Assembly: GCA_025612245.1 (NCBI GenBank)
Contig: JAAXKQ010000018.1
Coordinates: forward strand, 24,749-88,748
Origin: Ignavibacteria bacterium
Lineage (GTDB): Bacteria > Bacteroidota > Ignavibacteria > Ignavibacteriales > SURF-24
Direction of reading: 5' to 3'
Length of the DNA stretch: 64,000 nt
Shown here: piece after piece, positions 43,274-53,118 of the stretch
How positions within the stretch are numbered: position 1 is the first letter of the stretch
How the letters are laid out: every line of letters starts with the position of its first letter
The notes under the pieces: model-generated
Databases searched by the model: none
What the model saw: the letters and a program-made list of their open reading frames with translations, nothing else
What the model was told of the DNA's origin: nothing
Position numbers and translations under genes: made by a program

Positions 43274-44839
43274 TCACATCCTTATCACCCCGAATACCTG
43301 ATAAGCAAAAACATAAAGCACCAGGAGCACCACAAGCCACCCCGCAATGTCCAGCATAAAGCCTGCCTTGATCATGTCCTTTACTTTAAGGTAGCCCGAT
43401 CCGTAAACAATCGCATTCGGCGGCGTGGCTACCGGCAGCATGAAGCCCAGTGAGGCCGCAAGCGTAGCCCCTACTGCAAGAGCAACCACGTCATTACCCA
43501 TGTTCCTTGCTATCGAAATTACAATCGGTATCATCATGGATGACACGGCTGTGTTGGAGGTTACTTCGGAAAGGAAGTCTATCATTATAACTAAAAACAC
43601 CAGCATCATCAGCGTTGAAGGCGTGCCTGCAAACCCCATGAATGCCGAGGCAATGTAACCGGCAAGCCCCGTCCTGAACATCGCATCCGAAAGCGCAATG
43701 CCGCCTCCGAATAAAAGCAGCACTCCCCACTCCACACTCTTCGTGTCGGTCCAGTCTAGTATGAAGCTGTGCGTTTTTATGTCGGACGGAATTATGAAAA
43801 GCAGAAATGCGGCAAAAAGCGCTATTTCGTATTCGTCAAACCACGAAAGCCTCTCGGAAAGCCACGCCGGAAATATGTATGGCCAGAAGGGACTCGAAAT
43901 CCACAGGAAAACCGCCAGCAGGAAAACTCCCGCTATTATTTTCTCCTCTTTTGTTATGGGCCCCAGCTCTGCCTTAAATTTCATTAAAAGCTCTTTTCCC
44001 CCTTTTATTGTCTTTAGCTCCGGGGGAAATATTTTCATCAGCATGAACCAGGCAAGCGGCGTCATAATGAGTACCGTTGGAATGCCTATCTTCATCCAGT
44101 CCACAAATCCAATCTTTGCGTATCCCGAAGCTGAAAGGACGGATAGACAAATGCCGTTGGGCGGCGTGCCGATTACGGTCCCTATGCCGCCAATTGAAGC
44201 AGACCACGCAATGCCTAGCATGAGGGCTTTACCCATGTTCGACTTCCCCGCCTCAAGCCCCATGAGCCCCAGTATTCCTAAGCCCAGGGGCAGAAACATC
44301 GCAGCTGTTGCCGTATTTGATATCCACATCGAAATAAAGGCCGAAACCGACATAATGCCAAGCACCACCAGCTTAGGCTTATTGGCCAGGTTGCCCCGCG
44401 TAAGTATATAAAGCGTCAACCGGCGGTCCAGGTTCCATTTGTGAAGTGCAGCTGCAATGAGAAATCCGCCAAGGAAAAGAAATATGACGGGATTTGCATA
44501 ATTAAGTAGTGTATTTTTGGCGTCAAAGTTAAAAATCTTTCCGCCAAAGACGCCGGTAACATGAAATAATGGGAAAATGATTCCGGGAAGTAACGCTGTT
44601 ACCGGAATCGGCAGCGCCTCGGTAATCCACCAGCAGACCATTATGGCCAGCGTTGCAAGCACGGTTTGGGTACCAAATGCCGCTTCCAGAACTTCAGGTG
44701 AACCGGAGGGCATTTTTAACGAGCCCGCCGCCATCTCTATAAAAGTCTGCGGCACAGGCAAAAGCATTATAAACAAAAACAATATTAGTCCAAGCACAAA
44801 GCCCGTTCTGCGGCTTTTAAGTTCAAGAGATCCCCCCAT
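43274..44839 (-). CDS. SLC13/DASS family anion symporter
   Basis: This 521-residue protein has about a dozen hydrophobic helices and the two repeated SNT motifs that bind sodium and substrate in this family, WISNTATAAM and VTSNTAVSSM. FLFLGGFLIAAALHKW also matches. Family members carry dicarboxylates, citrate or sulfate together with sodium. The exact substrate is not evident. The C-terminal end abuts a pyrimidine tract. No partner gene is adjacent. Confidence 0.92.
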   Translation of the reverse strand: MGGSLELKSRRTGFVLGLILFLFIMLLPVPQTFIEMAAGSLKMPSGSPEVLEAAFGTQTVLATLAIMVCWWITEALPIPVTALLPGIIFPLFHVTGVFGGKIFNFDAKNTLLNYANPVIFLFLGGFLIAAALHKWNLDRRLTLYILTRGNLANKPKLVVLGIMSVSAFISMWISNTATAAMFLPLGLGILGLMGLEAGKSNMGKALMLGIAWSASIGGIGTVIGTPPNGICLSVLSASGYAKIGFVDWMKIGIPTVLIMTPLAWFMLMKIFPPELKTIKGGKELLMKFKAELGPITKEEKIIAGVFLLAVFLWISSPFWPYIFPAWLSERLSWFDEYEIALFAAFLLFIIPSDIKTHSFILDWTDTKSVEWGVLLLFGGGIALSDAMFRTGLAGYIASAFMGFAGTPSTLMMLVFLVIMIDFLSEVTSNTAVSSMMIPIVISIARNMGNDVVALAVGATLAASLGFMLPVATPPNAIVYGSGYLKVKDMIKAGFMLDIAGWLVVLLVLYVFAYQVFGVIRM

Positions 44840-45062
44840 AACGGCACCCCCGGAATTGTTGCATGTTGAACTTTAAGGGCAGTATTTAGCTATTCAAATT
44901 AGTAATTCCCGCCTGAAAAACAAGGGGATGCTAAATGTTTCTGCATGGCAGCTTCCTGGAACTGCCATGCAGCCGTTTCGCCTTGAATTAGTCTGAAATA
45001 AGGAGTATTTAATATTTGTCCCGCGTTATGCGGTAATTTATATAAAAAAGGAGGAGATAATT

Positions 45063-45470
45063 ATGGGATTAATGGATGATATCAAGGGCGCAGCAGGAGG
45101 AGTACTTGGTAATTTGGGCGGACAGAATTCGGGCATCGTAAATGCTCTTCTGCAAATGTTCTCTCATAACGAACAGGGCGGCTTGCAGGGAATGATTCAG
45201 TCTTTTCAGCAGAAGGGACTTGGAAATGCTATTTCATCATGGATTGGCAAGGGCGAAAACCAGCCCGTTTCTAAGGAACAGATCAGGGAAGGTATGGGCG
45301 AAGAAAGGATTCAGAACCTCGCTACAAAAACCGGACAGTCACCCGATAACGTCACCTCAAAACTGCAGGAGGTGCTGCCCAACGTCGTCGACAAACTGAC
45401 GCCTGAAGGCAACGTGCCGCAGGACAATATGCTTCAGCAGGGAATCAATTTCCTGAAAGAAAAACTTTAA
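45063..45470 (+). CDS. YidB family (DUF937) protein
   Basis: This 135-residue soluble protein matches the YidB family: start MGLMDDIKG, the hinge LLQMFSHNEQGGLQGMIQSF, then GLGNAISSWIGKGENQPVS and the C-terminal TPEGNVPQ. A strong AAAGGAGGAG ribosome site precedes it. Family members are abundant small cytoplasmic proteins of unknown function. A terminator follows, so it is monocistronic. Confidence 0.9.
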   Translation: MGLMDDIKGAAGGVLGNLGGQNSGIVNALLQMFSHNEQGGLQGMIQSFQQKGLGNAISSWIGKGENQPVSKEQIREGMGEERIQNLATKTGQSPDNVTSKLQEVLPNVVDKLTPEGNVPQDNMLQQGINFLKEKL

Positions 45471-45489
45471 TATACGTTCTACAGTTTGT

Positions 45490-45529
45490 AAAGGGAGGAC
45501 GGGGGAAAAACCCTCCGCCCTTTATTTTT
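45490..45529 (+). terminator. Terminator of the YidB gene
   Basis: AAAGGG (45490-45495) pairs with CCCTTT (45518-45523), with extra GC pairing inside the loop, and ATTTTT follows. It starts 19 bases after the stop codon. Confidence 0.6.
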
Positions 45530-45687
45530 GAACTTCCCCCGAACCTGTAAAATAGAATGAATTAGGGCAAATATTAATTCAGATAAATATCCCCATCACG
45601 ACTAAATTTTTAGTATCTTTGTCGCATAATTAATTTCTTTGACAGGCATTTAATCTCTACTTATTTCTTCAACGATATTTCTTCTTC

Positions 45688-45703
45688 TGGCATTTCGTCT
45701 GCA
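45688..45703 (+). promoter_or_regulatory. Weak sigma-54-like site
   Basis: TGGCA-TTTCGTC-TGCA keeps the GG and GC spaced by ten bases as at sigma-54 promoters, with mismatches in the -24 and -12 cores. It would give a transcript start near 45714, about 60 bases before the 45775 gene. The gap 45530-45774 holds nothing else I can name. Confidence 0.25.
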
Positions 45704-45774
45704 CTATTTTAAGTCAAGAGGTTCCTGGCTCTGGATTTACTCTTCACATTCATTCGTAAAATATCAGGCATATT

Positions 45775-47568
45775 ATGATTAATTCCGGGCATAAGTTTCA
45801 TATACCCGTCCTCGGCGTGGGCTTTTCTGTGGATTCTCCGGTGAAAGTTTCCAGGTACGGCATCTCATCGGCTATTTCGCTGGTGGATGACACCCTCATG
45901 GAAAAGCTCCGCAAATACTATTCTGCTAAGCTTAATAGGCCTTACGAGCCGATTTCATCAAAGGATTACGATTCCAGGGCCTCCAGAATCACTGCCTACC
46001 TGAATATGATAAACAGAATTGTAAAGGATCAGTTTGAAGCTCTTAAGAATTCCGCATTCTCAAAGGGAAGCGAAATCAGCAAATACTTTGAAATGCTGCC
46101 CGACTTTTCGGCTCTCAAAATGAAGTATAACGAAATGCTCAGTTCCAGCGACGAATGCGTAATTAAAAAACTTCAATCCTGGCTGAGAGAGAATATTCGC
46201 CCCGGCTCAATTGACGTTAATATAATGAGTAAACTGGATAACGGGAACTACGATTCCACCGGAAATGCCCTGCCTCAGGAATTCAACGATGCTCACGCTG
46301 CCTTAAGAGGCTTTGCCTTGAGCGACCTGGAAAGCTCCATCATTTTCTCCGCCGGAATGAACCCAAGACTCTATAGCTACCTGGAAAATTTCAAAGACTT
46401 TTACCCGGATACAAAAGGACACCTCAGAAAAAAAATTGCAGTTAAGGTAAGCGATTTCCGCTCGGCTCTCATACAGGGTAAGTTCCTCGCTAAAAAAGGA
46501 CTCTGGATTTCAGAGTACCGCATTGAGTCGGGACTTAATTGCGGAGGCCACGCTTTTGCATCCGACGGACAACTGATGGGCCCCATACTCGGCGAATTTA
46601 AAGATAAAAGAAATGAGCTTTATAATTCCATACTTGAAATTTACCTCAAGGCGCTTGAAAGGAAAAATATTGCAATCAACCCCTCGGCCTTTACTATCGA
46701 CATTACCGTGCAGGGCGGAGTCGGCAAGGCAGCCGAACAGGACTTTCTGCTACGGTATTTTAACGTTCGGTCTGTCGGCTGGGGAAGCCCTTTCCTCCTC
46801 GTTCCCGAGGTAATGAATGTCGACGAGAACACGCTTCGGAAACTAAGCGCTGCGGGCGAAAAGGACCTTTACTTGAGCGGCATTTCACCTTTGGGTGTGC
46901 CATTTAATAACCTCCGCAATAACGACAAGGACCTGGAGAAAATGGAAAGAGCACAAAAAGGAAAACCCGGCAGCCCCTGTTTCAAACGCTTCCTTGAATC
47001 CAGCCGTGAATTTTCTGAAAGACCACTTTGCACGGCTTCAATTGCATTCCTGAACAAGAAGCTGAAAAGCCTGAAGGAAAGCGGAATTTGCGAAAAAGAA
47101 TATAATAAGGAATTCAATAAGGCAGCCGAAAAGGCCTGCCTCTGCGAAGGCCTCTCAGCCTCAGCCCTAATTGTAAACGGAATTGAAACCCCCAAACAAA
47201 GCCAGGCCGTTGCTGTTTGCCCGGGACCAAACCTGGCATATTTCTCCAAGATTACCGGCTTAAAGGAAATGGTTGACCATATCTATGGAAGAATAAACCT
47301 TATTACAAATTCCGGCAGACCGAATATGTTTATAAAGGAATTATCCCTTTACATAGATTACTTTTTCAGGAAAGCCGCTGAAAGCCTGAAACCATATCCA
47401 GCACAGACTGAAGCATTTCTTAAAACCTTCAGGACAAACCTCCTTGAAGGAATTAAATATTACAAAGCAATGGTGCCCAACATAACTGAAGAAACCGAAA
47501 AAGTAAGGCAGCGCATAGAGCAGGAGCTCGCAGCCTTCGAAGAAAAGCTCCTGGCATTCGGATTATAA
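45775..47568 (+). CDS. Conserved protein of unknown function, possible FMN-type barrel
   Basis: This 597-residue soluble protein begins HKFHIPVLGVGFSVDSPVKV, then SSAISLVDDTLME. Its middle carries the striking motif SGLNCGGHAFASDGQLMGPI, followed by VQGGVGKAAEQDFLLRYF and VRSVGWGSPFLLVPEV. The phrasing (strand ends with GxG, GGHAF, GGVG, GWGSPF) resembles FMN-binding TIM barrels of the nitronate monooxygenase type, and the Cys in GLNCGG could be catalytic. I cannot prove this fold. The C-terminal 70 residues are helical (TEETEKVRQRIEQELAAFEEK). There is no signal peptide and no clear operon partner. Confidence 0.6.
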   Translation: MINSGHKFHIPVLGVGFSVDSPVKVSRYGISSAISLVDDTLMEKLRKYYSAKLNRPYEPISSKDYDSRASRITAYLNMINRIVKDQFEALKNSAFSKGSEISKYFEMLPDFSALKMKYNEMLSSSDECVIKKLQSWLRENIRPGSIDVNIMSKLDNGNYDSTGNALPQEFNDAHAALRGFALSDLESSIIFSAGMNPRLYSYLENFKDFYPDTKGHLRKKIAVKVSDFRSALIQGKFLAKKGLWISEYRIESGLNCGGHAFASDGQLMGPILGEFKDKRNELYNSILEIYLKALERKNIAINPSAFTIDITVQGGVGKAAEQDFLLRYFNVRSVGWGSPFLLVPEVMNVDENTLRKLSAAGEKDLYLSGISPLGVPFNNLRNNDKDLEKMERAQKGKPGSPCFKRFLESSREFSERPLCTASIAFLNKKLKSLKESGICEKEYNKEFNKAAEKACLCEGLSASALIVNGIETPKQSQAVAVCPGPNLAYFSKITGLKEMVDHIYGRINLITNSGRPNMFIKELSLYIDYFFRKAAESLKPYPAQTEAFLKTFRTNLLEGIKYYKAMVPNITEETEKVRQRIEQELAAFEEKLLAFGL

Positions 47569-47614
47569 CTAAGACTTTATTCCATAGATAATAGCTTCAA
47601 CAGCCCATGGTTTT

Positions 47615-47640
47615 AAGCCCGCTTCAAAGCGGGCTTTCTC
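47615..47640 (+). terminator. Terminator of the 45775-47568 gene
   Basis: AAGCCCGCTT (47615-47624) pairs with AAGCGGGCTT (47627-47636), and TCTC follows. A degenerate relative of this hairpin with the same flank lies near 62655, so it may belong to the repeat family. Confidence 0.65.
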
Positions 47641-48217
47641 ATTTGACTAGCCCCGTCCTTCAGCCCGGGTACACTTACATAACACAATTACCAAGCCCCG
47701 ATGAGGGGCGCTCTGTCTATAGCCCGGGGTGACCAAATCCCGATAGGGATGCTGGCCCCCCTAAGAACCATGAATCCCCCACCCATAAAATCTAGACCAA
47801 CAGAACAACGCATCCCCCAAGCTCCGGAGGAACACTTTGTCTGTAGAAAAAAACGAATAAAAAAAGAATCAGAGCCTCGGATGAGGCGACTTGTAAGGAA
47901 TGTCTTAATAATCTCTGCCCACCTCAAACAAATCGCCCTTCCAGGGCTCTATTGATTAGGGAGGGAGGGAGTTCTCCTTCTTTGCTACAAACAAAACGCC
48001 CCTCTGGGGCTAAATCCAAGCCCAATTCCAATCCCACACCCTTCATATACCTTTCCTCCCTAAAGCCTTGGACCTTGAACTTTGAACTCTTTCCCAACTT
48101 AAAACTTAAAACTCAAAACTTAAAATTCTTCCCCCTTTGCCTTTTCCTTAACCTCGAACCTAGAACCTTGAACCCTTTCCCTTGAACCTTGAACCCCTCC
48201 CCCCAACTCAAAACTTG
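47641..48217. repeat. Mosaic intergenic repeat block 3
   Basis: No gene is supported here. The palindrome GCCCCGATGAGGGGCG (about 47695) leads into the segment shared with 17200-17295 (CCCGGGGTGACCAAATCCC, then ACCAACAGAACAACGC). A copy of AAGCTCCGGAGG with the CTTTGTCTGTAGAAAAAAAC tail follows near 47818. The inverted parts CAAATCGCCCTTCCAGGGCTC and CTACAAACAAAACGCCCC lie near 47927 and 47986. The block ends in CTTGAAC/ACTTAAA tandem units (48065-48215) that run up to the PAP2 gene stop. Confidence 0.75.
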
Positions 48218-49087
48218 TTAAAACGAGTACAAAACCCCCACCCCCGAAAAATCCCCTACCGCAACGGGGAAAAGCCTGAATTTTACGTCTTCTTTATTCC
48301 CTTCCATAACATTCCTGTAATAACTGCCCACACTCGCACCAATGGTATATGTCATTAAGCTCGCCGCAACTGCATCCGAAAACCAGTGCATAGTACCCTT
48401 GTGAAATGCACTTACGCTCGCCATCGTGTACCCAACCCACCCATACGTCAAATATTTTAGCCAGGTCTTCTCGGTATAGTAATGCGATAGCGCGGAAGCT
48501 ACAGACATCGCCGCACCTACGTGACCCGAAGGCCACCCCCTGTATATTCCACCCCTTACAAGCCCGAAATTAAACTTGCTGCTTACTGCCTTCCTGTCTG
48601 CCAGACTGTTTGCATCCGGATGCGCTCTGCCCGTAATTCCTTTAAGGACGGATATGTATGCCACGGTTATTAGCCCCGCCTGAAGCACTGCAAACGACGC
48701 CCCGATCATCCTGTTATCGGAATTGTGTTTCCCCAGAAAATATAATACCCCTCCTGTAGTCAGAGGCAGTGTGGAACCCAGTACAACGGCCGGCAGGGCT
48801 ATGTTTGCATAAAAAGAATGATCCCTAAAAAAGGTGCTCACGTGATAGTCCGCATCTGTATGAATTATCGCGTAGGTGGAGGCAATTCCTGCAAACTGCA
48901 GGAGACCCTTGTATCCCGAAAAGCTGTTAAGAAAGTTGTTTCCTATGTTGTCGAAAGGCGAAAGGGGGCGCTCACTTTGCTGCTCTTCCCGGTAGTTAAA
49001 CTGAAGTGAATCTTTCTGCACAGTCTCCTGCGCAAATCCCGGCATGGCGAAAACCAGCAGGGTAATAAATACATATACTCGTCTCAT
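48218..49087 (-). CDS. PAP2 superfamily phosphatase, exported
   Basis: The start is set at 49087 (MRRVYVFITLLVFAMPGF), where a signal peptide begins and an AGG site lies seven bases before; an upstream Met would add 12 residues. The 289-residue protein has the PAP2 motifs KGITGRAHP, GWPSGHVG and SAFHKGTMHWFSDA, with active His in PSGH and the last motif. The membrane helices of the family are present. The enzyme would remove phosphate from a lipid or undecaprenyl-type diphosphate at the envelope. It is not part of an evident operon. Confidence 0.88.
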   Translation of the reverse strand: MRRVYVFITLLVFAMPGFAQETVQKDSLQFNYREEQQSERPLSPFDNIGNNFLNSFSGYKGLLQFAGIASTYAIIHTDADYHVSTFFRDHSFYANIALPAVVLGSTLPLTTGGVLYFLGKHNSDNRMIGASFAVLQAGLITVAYISVLKGITGRAHPDANSLADRKAVSSKFNFGLVRGGIYRGWPSGHVGAAMSVASALSHYYTEKTWLKYLTYGWVGYTMASVSAFHKGTMHWFSDAVAASLMTYTIGASVGSYYRNVMEGNKEDVKFRLFPVAVGDFSGVGVLYSF

Positions 49088-49229
49088 AAATAACCTGGTC
49101 TCAGCTCTTTTGTAGATTTTCATAATACAGCCTTCTTCAGGCCGTACAGATTATCTTAAAGAAAACTGCTGAGAGTTCCAATGTAATTATATTTGAGACT
49201 TTCCCGGCAATTGAAATGATAACACAGGT

Positions 49230-52200
49230 CTAGACGGTCATTTCTTCTTCCGCTTTAACGGCACCTGCTTTAACCGGACCGGCTTTAACAGTGGAATCGG
49301 TCTTAACGGGACCCTCCTTCAGTGGCAGCGTGAAGGTAAAAGTGCTCCCTTTTTGCTGGCAGCTTTCTACCGAAATGGCTCCGCCATTTTTCTCGATGAA
49401 TTCCCTGCAGAGTATGAGCCCGAGCCCGGTGCCTCTTTCATTTGCTGTGCCGCGGTTCAACTGGCGTTTTTCGGGCATGAAGAGAATTCTTACCTGGTCG
49501 CTGCTCATCCCCATACCGTTATCTTTTACCGATACTTCCGCAAAATTGCCCTTTACAGCCAGCCCTAATTCAATCTCCCCTTTCTCGTATGTAAACTTGA
49601 TTGCATTTGATATCAGATTGCTCAGTACACTGCGCACCATGTTTTCATCCGCAAAAACATAAACTTTCTGCCTCGCTTTATTTACCAGCGTTATGTTTTT
49701 CTTCATGAAATTTCCGGAATTAAGATGCGCAACTTCCCTTATCTGCGCGGATAGTTCATAGTAAACAGGATGGAATTCAATCCTTCCCGTCTGTATGCGC
49801 GACCATTCCAGGAGGTCTTCAACAAAATCATAAACATTTTTAATGGACTTATTGATGCCTGCAATATAATCCTTTATTTCCACTGAGGTCAGCTTCTCTA
49901 GCTCCTGGAGCATCATATCGGTATACCTGACAAGCGCAAAGAAAGGACTTTTTAGGTCGTGCGAAATGATGGAAAAGAATTTATCCTTGCTCCTGTTCAT
50001 CTCCCTCAGGCTCTGCTCCGATTCCGAAAGCTCCTCCAGCCACCTGTTCTGTACCTCATTTATCTTCGCCAGCTGGTAACGGCTTTTCTCCAGTTCAACA
50101 TTCATCGACTGGACCCTCTCCTTCTCCTCCTGTATAACGGAATTCTGGAATTCCACCTTTTCCATCTCTTCACGAAGCTGCCTTGTGCGCATATTTACCA
50201 GCTCTTCGAGCTTCCTGGCCTGGTTTTTATTCATCCTGAATCTTATTATAAAGTAAACCAAAGCCACTCCTGCCGATATGCTTAGTAGTATAAACCACCA
50301 CGTATTCCAGAACGGAGGCGCTATCGTAAAAGTGTATGCAATTGTATTCGTATAGATCCGGTTTTTAAGCCGCGCCCTTGCAAGAAATGTGTACGTCCCC
50401 GGAGGAAGGTTGGTATATGAGGCTTCATTGAGCTGCCTCATAGGCGACCAGTGACTGTCAAATCCTTCCAGCATGAAGGAATATTCGGTCTCATCAGGAT
50501 CTATAAATGAAAGCGCTGAAAATTCAAAGGTGATGTAGTTTTCGTTGTACGGCAGCCTGAGCGTCTTTGGTATACCCGAAATGCCGACTCTTCCGCTCCC
50601 AAATTCCGAAACATCATGGTTACCGAAGAAAAGCTTAATGCCCGAGAGAACTATTCGGGGATTTGTAATGCCGGGCATCTTCAGGTATGCAGGCTTAAAC
50701 TTAACCTGTCCCATAATGGTCTCAAGCCATATATCCCCCTTACTGTCCTGATATGGGCTCCTTCCGATTACGCTCTCATAAACGTTTTCATAAGGATAGA
50801 AGCATAGGTTAACCTTGCCTGAGGAATAAAACTCCCTCAGGTTCATCCTGCTGAAACCCTTTTTATCGTGAAACATCCACAGATCACCCGTAAGCCTGTC
50901 AACTATAAAGTCCTGTAGATCTTCCTCAATTAAACCGTCCTTTGCCGTAACCCGGCTTATCTTGCCGCTCCGGGAATTTATTATCTCCAGTACATTCTGC
51001 CGGTTCTTGAGGCACTGGGAAATAATTATATTATCCCCGTCATTTTTTATTATTGTCTTAAAGACATCACGGCTATTTTTCCGGAAGACAATTTCACGGA
51101 ATTGTTTGCCGTCATAAACCTGTATCTTATTGCCGCCCGAGTATACATAATTTATATGAAAGACATTGAGCAGGTAGTTGTAGAAGTTTCCCCTGTCTTT
51201 TGCAAAAGAATAGTTAGAAAACTTTCCACCGCTAAACCTGGCAATGATTTGATCCGAATTGTAGTAGATAAAAACGTTACCATGACTGTCGGCTGAGATA
51301 CTGCGCGAACTATGTTGTTCCTTTCCTGACAGAGCAAAAAGACCTTTATTTACATATACCGTAAACTTTTTCCCCGAGAGCTTAAGAAGCTTGTCATTGG
51401 CTACAAACCAGTGACTGCCGTCTTCGGCTTCTGTTCCAAATAAATTGTGGTATGCCAGATCCATTTTTACGGGAGCGGGAAGTGTAATAATATTTTTCCC
51501 GTCGTAGATGGAAAAAGCAAGCTTCACGCCCAGGGGCAAAGTGGACTTCCCAAAAAACCAGAGCTTCCCTTTCTTATCCTCAAATAGTAAATGATTTCCG
51601 GGAAGTATTGGATTTTCAAGAAATGTAAACCCTGCTCTGTTGAACTTCTTGACCTTGCTTCTTGCCGTGGCCCACAGGTTCCCTTCAACATCCGAATATA
51701 TGTCCTGAAACATAAAGTCACTGTATGTTCTTGAACTTACCTGCTTTACTTTCAGATCCACACACAGATATAACCCTGAGTTCGTACGGAACCACATATT
51801 GCCGTCTCTATCCCCCGCAATTTCCAGTACCTTCTTGTCATCTGTTTTACTGGTGAAGACAATTTCATTCCATACGTTGTCTTTCTTCCTGACAACCTTA
51901 CCTGTATAACCCAGCCACAGGTTTCCCTGTGAATCGAAACTGAAGCATCCTAAATTTGTACCGGTGTTCTTAAGAGGAATCATACGGAGGTTTTTACCAT
52001 CGAACGAATAAAGATTTCTCGCGAATCCCTTTTTTAAGAAGTCTTTTGGGCCCCTTGGTTTATTTGTAAGCAGATAGATCTTTCCGCCGGGACCCTGCTG
52101 AATGGAGAGAATTTTCTCATCCTTAAATGTCAGCTCCTCAGAGAACTTCTTGCCGTTGATCCTGAACAGCCCCCTGTGGCTTGCGGCCCAGAGCGAACCC

Positions 52201-52574
52201 ATCCCTTCGGCTGCATCAAAAAGATCGGGATTGCCGGGTATTACGAAATGCCTGAACCCGTTACCGTCGTATTTGTACATCCCATCCTTGAATGTACAGA
52301 ACCAGAGCCCTCCTTTGGAACAGGGATATATCTTGCTCAGCGAATAGTTTGTGAAACCCTGCTTGGAGTTAAATAAAACGTAGTTTTTGCCGTCGAACCT
52401 GAAAGCGCCGTTCTGCGCAGTCGAAAACCAGAGGTAACCATCCTTGTCGCGTGCGACGTGCTTTATGATATCGCAGTTCTCAAAAGGATAATCCCTTACC
52501 CGGTATTCCTGAACTTGCTGCGGGCAGGAAGATATGCTTAATAACAGAATGAATAGCAGGCAGATTAACCGCAT
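49230..52574 (-). CDS. Two-component propeller sensor histidine kinase
   Basis: This 1114-residue protein begins with a hydrophobic segment. A large extracellular sensor of repeated propeller blades (DKDGYLWFSTAQNGAFRFDG near 45, DSQGNLWLGYTG and DRDGNMWFRTNSGL later) runs to about 650. A Y_Y_Y domain (LPYNENYITFEFSAL...LPPGTYTFLARA, about 685-755) and one membrane helix (near 757-778) follow. A coiled coil, a HisKA domain (FFSIISHDLKSPF) and an ATPase domain (NLISNAIKF, DNGMGM, GTGLGL) end the core. Unlike the typical hybrid form it has neither receiver nor AraC output. An odd tail of GPVKTDSTVKAGPVKAGAV repeats ends it. Confidence 0.9.
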   Translation of the reverse strand: MRLICLLFILLLSISSCPQQVQEYRVRDYPFENCDIIKHVARDKDGYLWFSTAQNGAFRFDGKNYVLFNSKQGFTNYSLSKIYPCSKGGLWFCTFKDGMYKYDGNGFRHFVIPGNPDLFDAAEGMGSLWAASHRGLFRINGKKFSEELTFKDEKILSIQQGPGGKIYLLTNKPRGPKDFLKKGFARNLYSFDGKNLRMIPLKNTGTNLGCFSFDSQGNLWLGYTGKVVRKKDNVWNEIVFTSKTDDKKVLEIAGDRDGNMWFRTNSGLYLCVDLKVKQVSSRTYSDFMFQDIYSDVEGNLWATARSKVKKFNRAGFTFLENPILPGNHLLFEDKKGKLWFFGKSTLPLGVKLAFSIYDGKNIITLPAPVKMDLAYHNLFGTEAEDGSHWFVANDKLLKLSGKKFTVYVNKGLFALSGKEQHSSRSISADSHGNVFIYYNSDQIIARFSGGKFSNYSFAKDRGNFYNYLLNVFHINYVYSGGNKIQVYDGKQFREIVFRKNSRDVFKTIIKNDGDNIIISQCLKNRQNVLEIINSRSGKISRVTAKDGLIEEDLQDFIVDRLTGDLWMFHDKKGFSRMNLREFYSSGKVNLCFYPYENVYESVIGRSPYQDSKGDIWLETIMGQVKFKPAYLKMPGITNPRIVLSGIKLFFGNHDVSEFGSGRVGISGIPKTLRLPYNENYITFEFSALSFIDPDETEYSFMLEGFDSHWSPMRQLNEASYTNLPPGTYTFLARARLKNRIYTNTIAYTFTIAPPFWNTWWFILLSISAGVALVYFIIRFRMNKNQARKLEELVNMRTRQLREEMEKVEFQNSVIQEEKERVQSMNVELEKSRYQLAKINEVQNRWLEELSESEQSLREMNRSKDKFFSIISHDLKSPFFALVRYTDMMLQELEKLTSVEIKDYIAGINKSIKNVYDFVEDLLEWSRIQTGRIEFHPVYYELSAQIREVAHLNSGNFMKKNITLVNKARQKVYVFADENMVRSVLSNLISNAIKFTYEKGEIELGLAVKGNFAEVSVKDNGMGMSSDQVRILFMPEKRQLNRGTANERGTGLGLILCREFIEKNGGAISVESCQQKGSTFTFTLPLKEGPVKTDSTVKAGPVKAGAVKAEEEMTV

Positions 52575-52760
52575 AGATGCCAGGTTTATTTATACATTTT
52601 GATTAAAGTTACTGAAAATTACCAGAGCCTTTCAAAAAACACTTATAAAAAACCGTGGATCTAAATTTACGACATTTTTATTCCTGATCAAGTTTTATTT
52701 TTGAATTCCTTTGTTTTTCAAAATTTTTTGATAATTTATAGCTGATAATAATGGTGACCT

Positions 52761-53108
52761 ATGCTCTACTATGCCCTTAAAGTAGCCGTATCTTCTTTCT
52801 TAATTGTGCTTGTTTCTGAGGTGTCCAAAAGGAACACTTTCCTCGGAAGTGTCTTCGCTTCGGTTCCTATGGTTTCCATACTGGCCTTCATCTGGCTATA
52901 CACGGATACGGGGGATAAAACAAAGGTCGCTGAGCTTTCACTGGGAATTTTCTGGCTCGTTATCCCTTCCTTATCCATGTTCATAACGCTTCCCCTGCTG
53001 CTTAAGAAAACCGGCTTTTACCCGGCTCTTGCGGTTTCTGCTATACTGATGATTCTGTTTTATTTTCTGATGATGTTTATTCTGCATAAATTGGGAATTA
53101 GAATCTAA
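52761..53108 (+). CDS. DUF3147 family membrane protein
   Basis: This 115-residue protein has four hydrophobic helices and the family's conserved SEVSKRNTFLGSVFASVPMVS segment. DUF3147 proteins are small inner-membrane proteins of unknown role. The next gene starts ten bases after its stop, so they form an operon. Confidence 0.85.
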   Translation: MLYYALKVAVSSFLIVLVSEVSKRNTFLGSVFASVPMVSILAFIWLYTDTGDKTKVAELSLGIFWLVIPSLSMFITLPLLLKKTGFYPALAVSAILMILFYFLMMFILHKLGIRI

Positions 53109-53118
53109 GGAGGATAAA

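Noticed and set aside
43698..44411. A 237-codon plus-strand frame opposite the SLC13 gene.
   Set aside because: It is antisense to a well-supported transporter with conserved SNT motifs, and its own translation is Ser/Pro-rich without a known domain.
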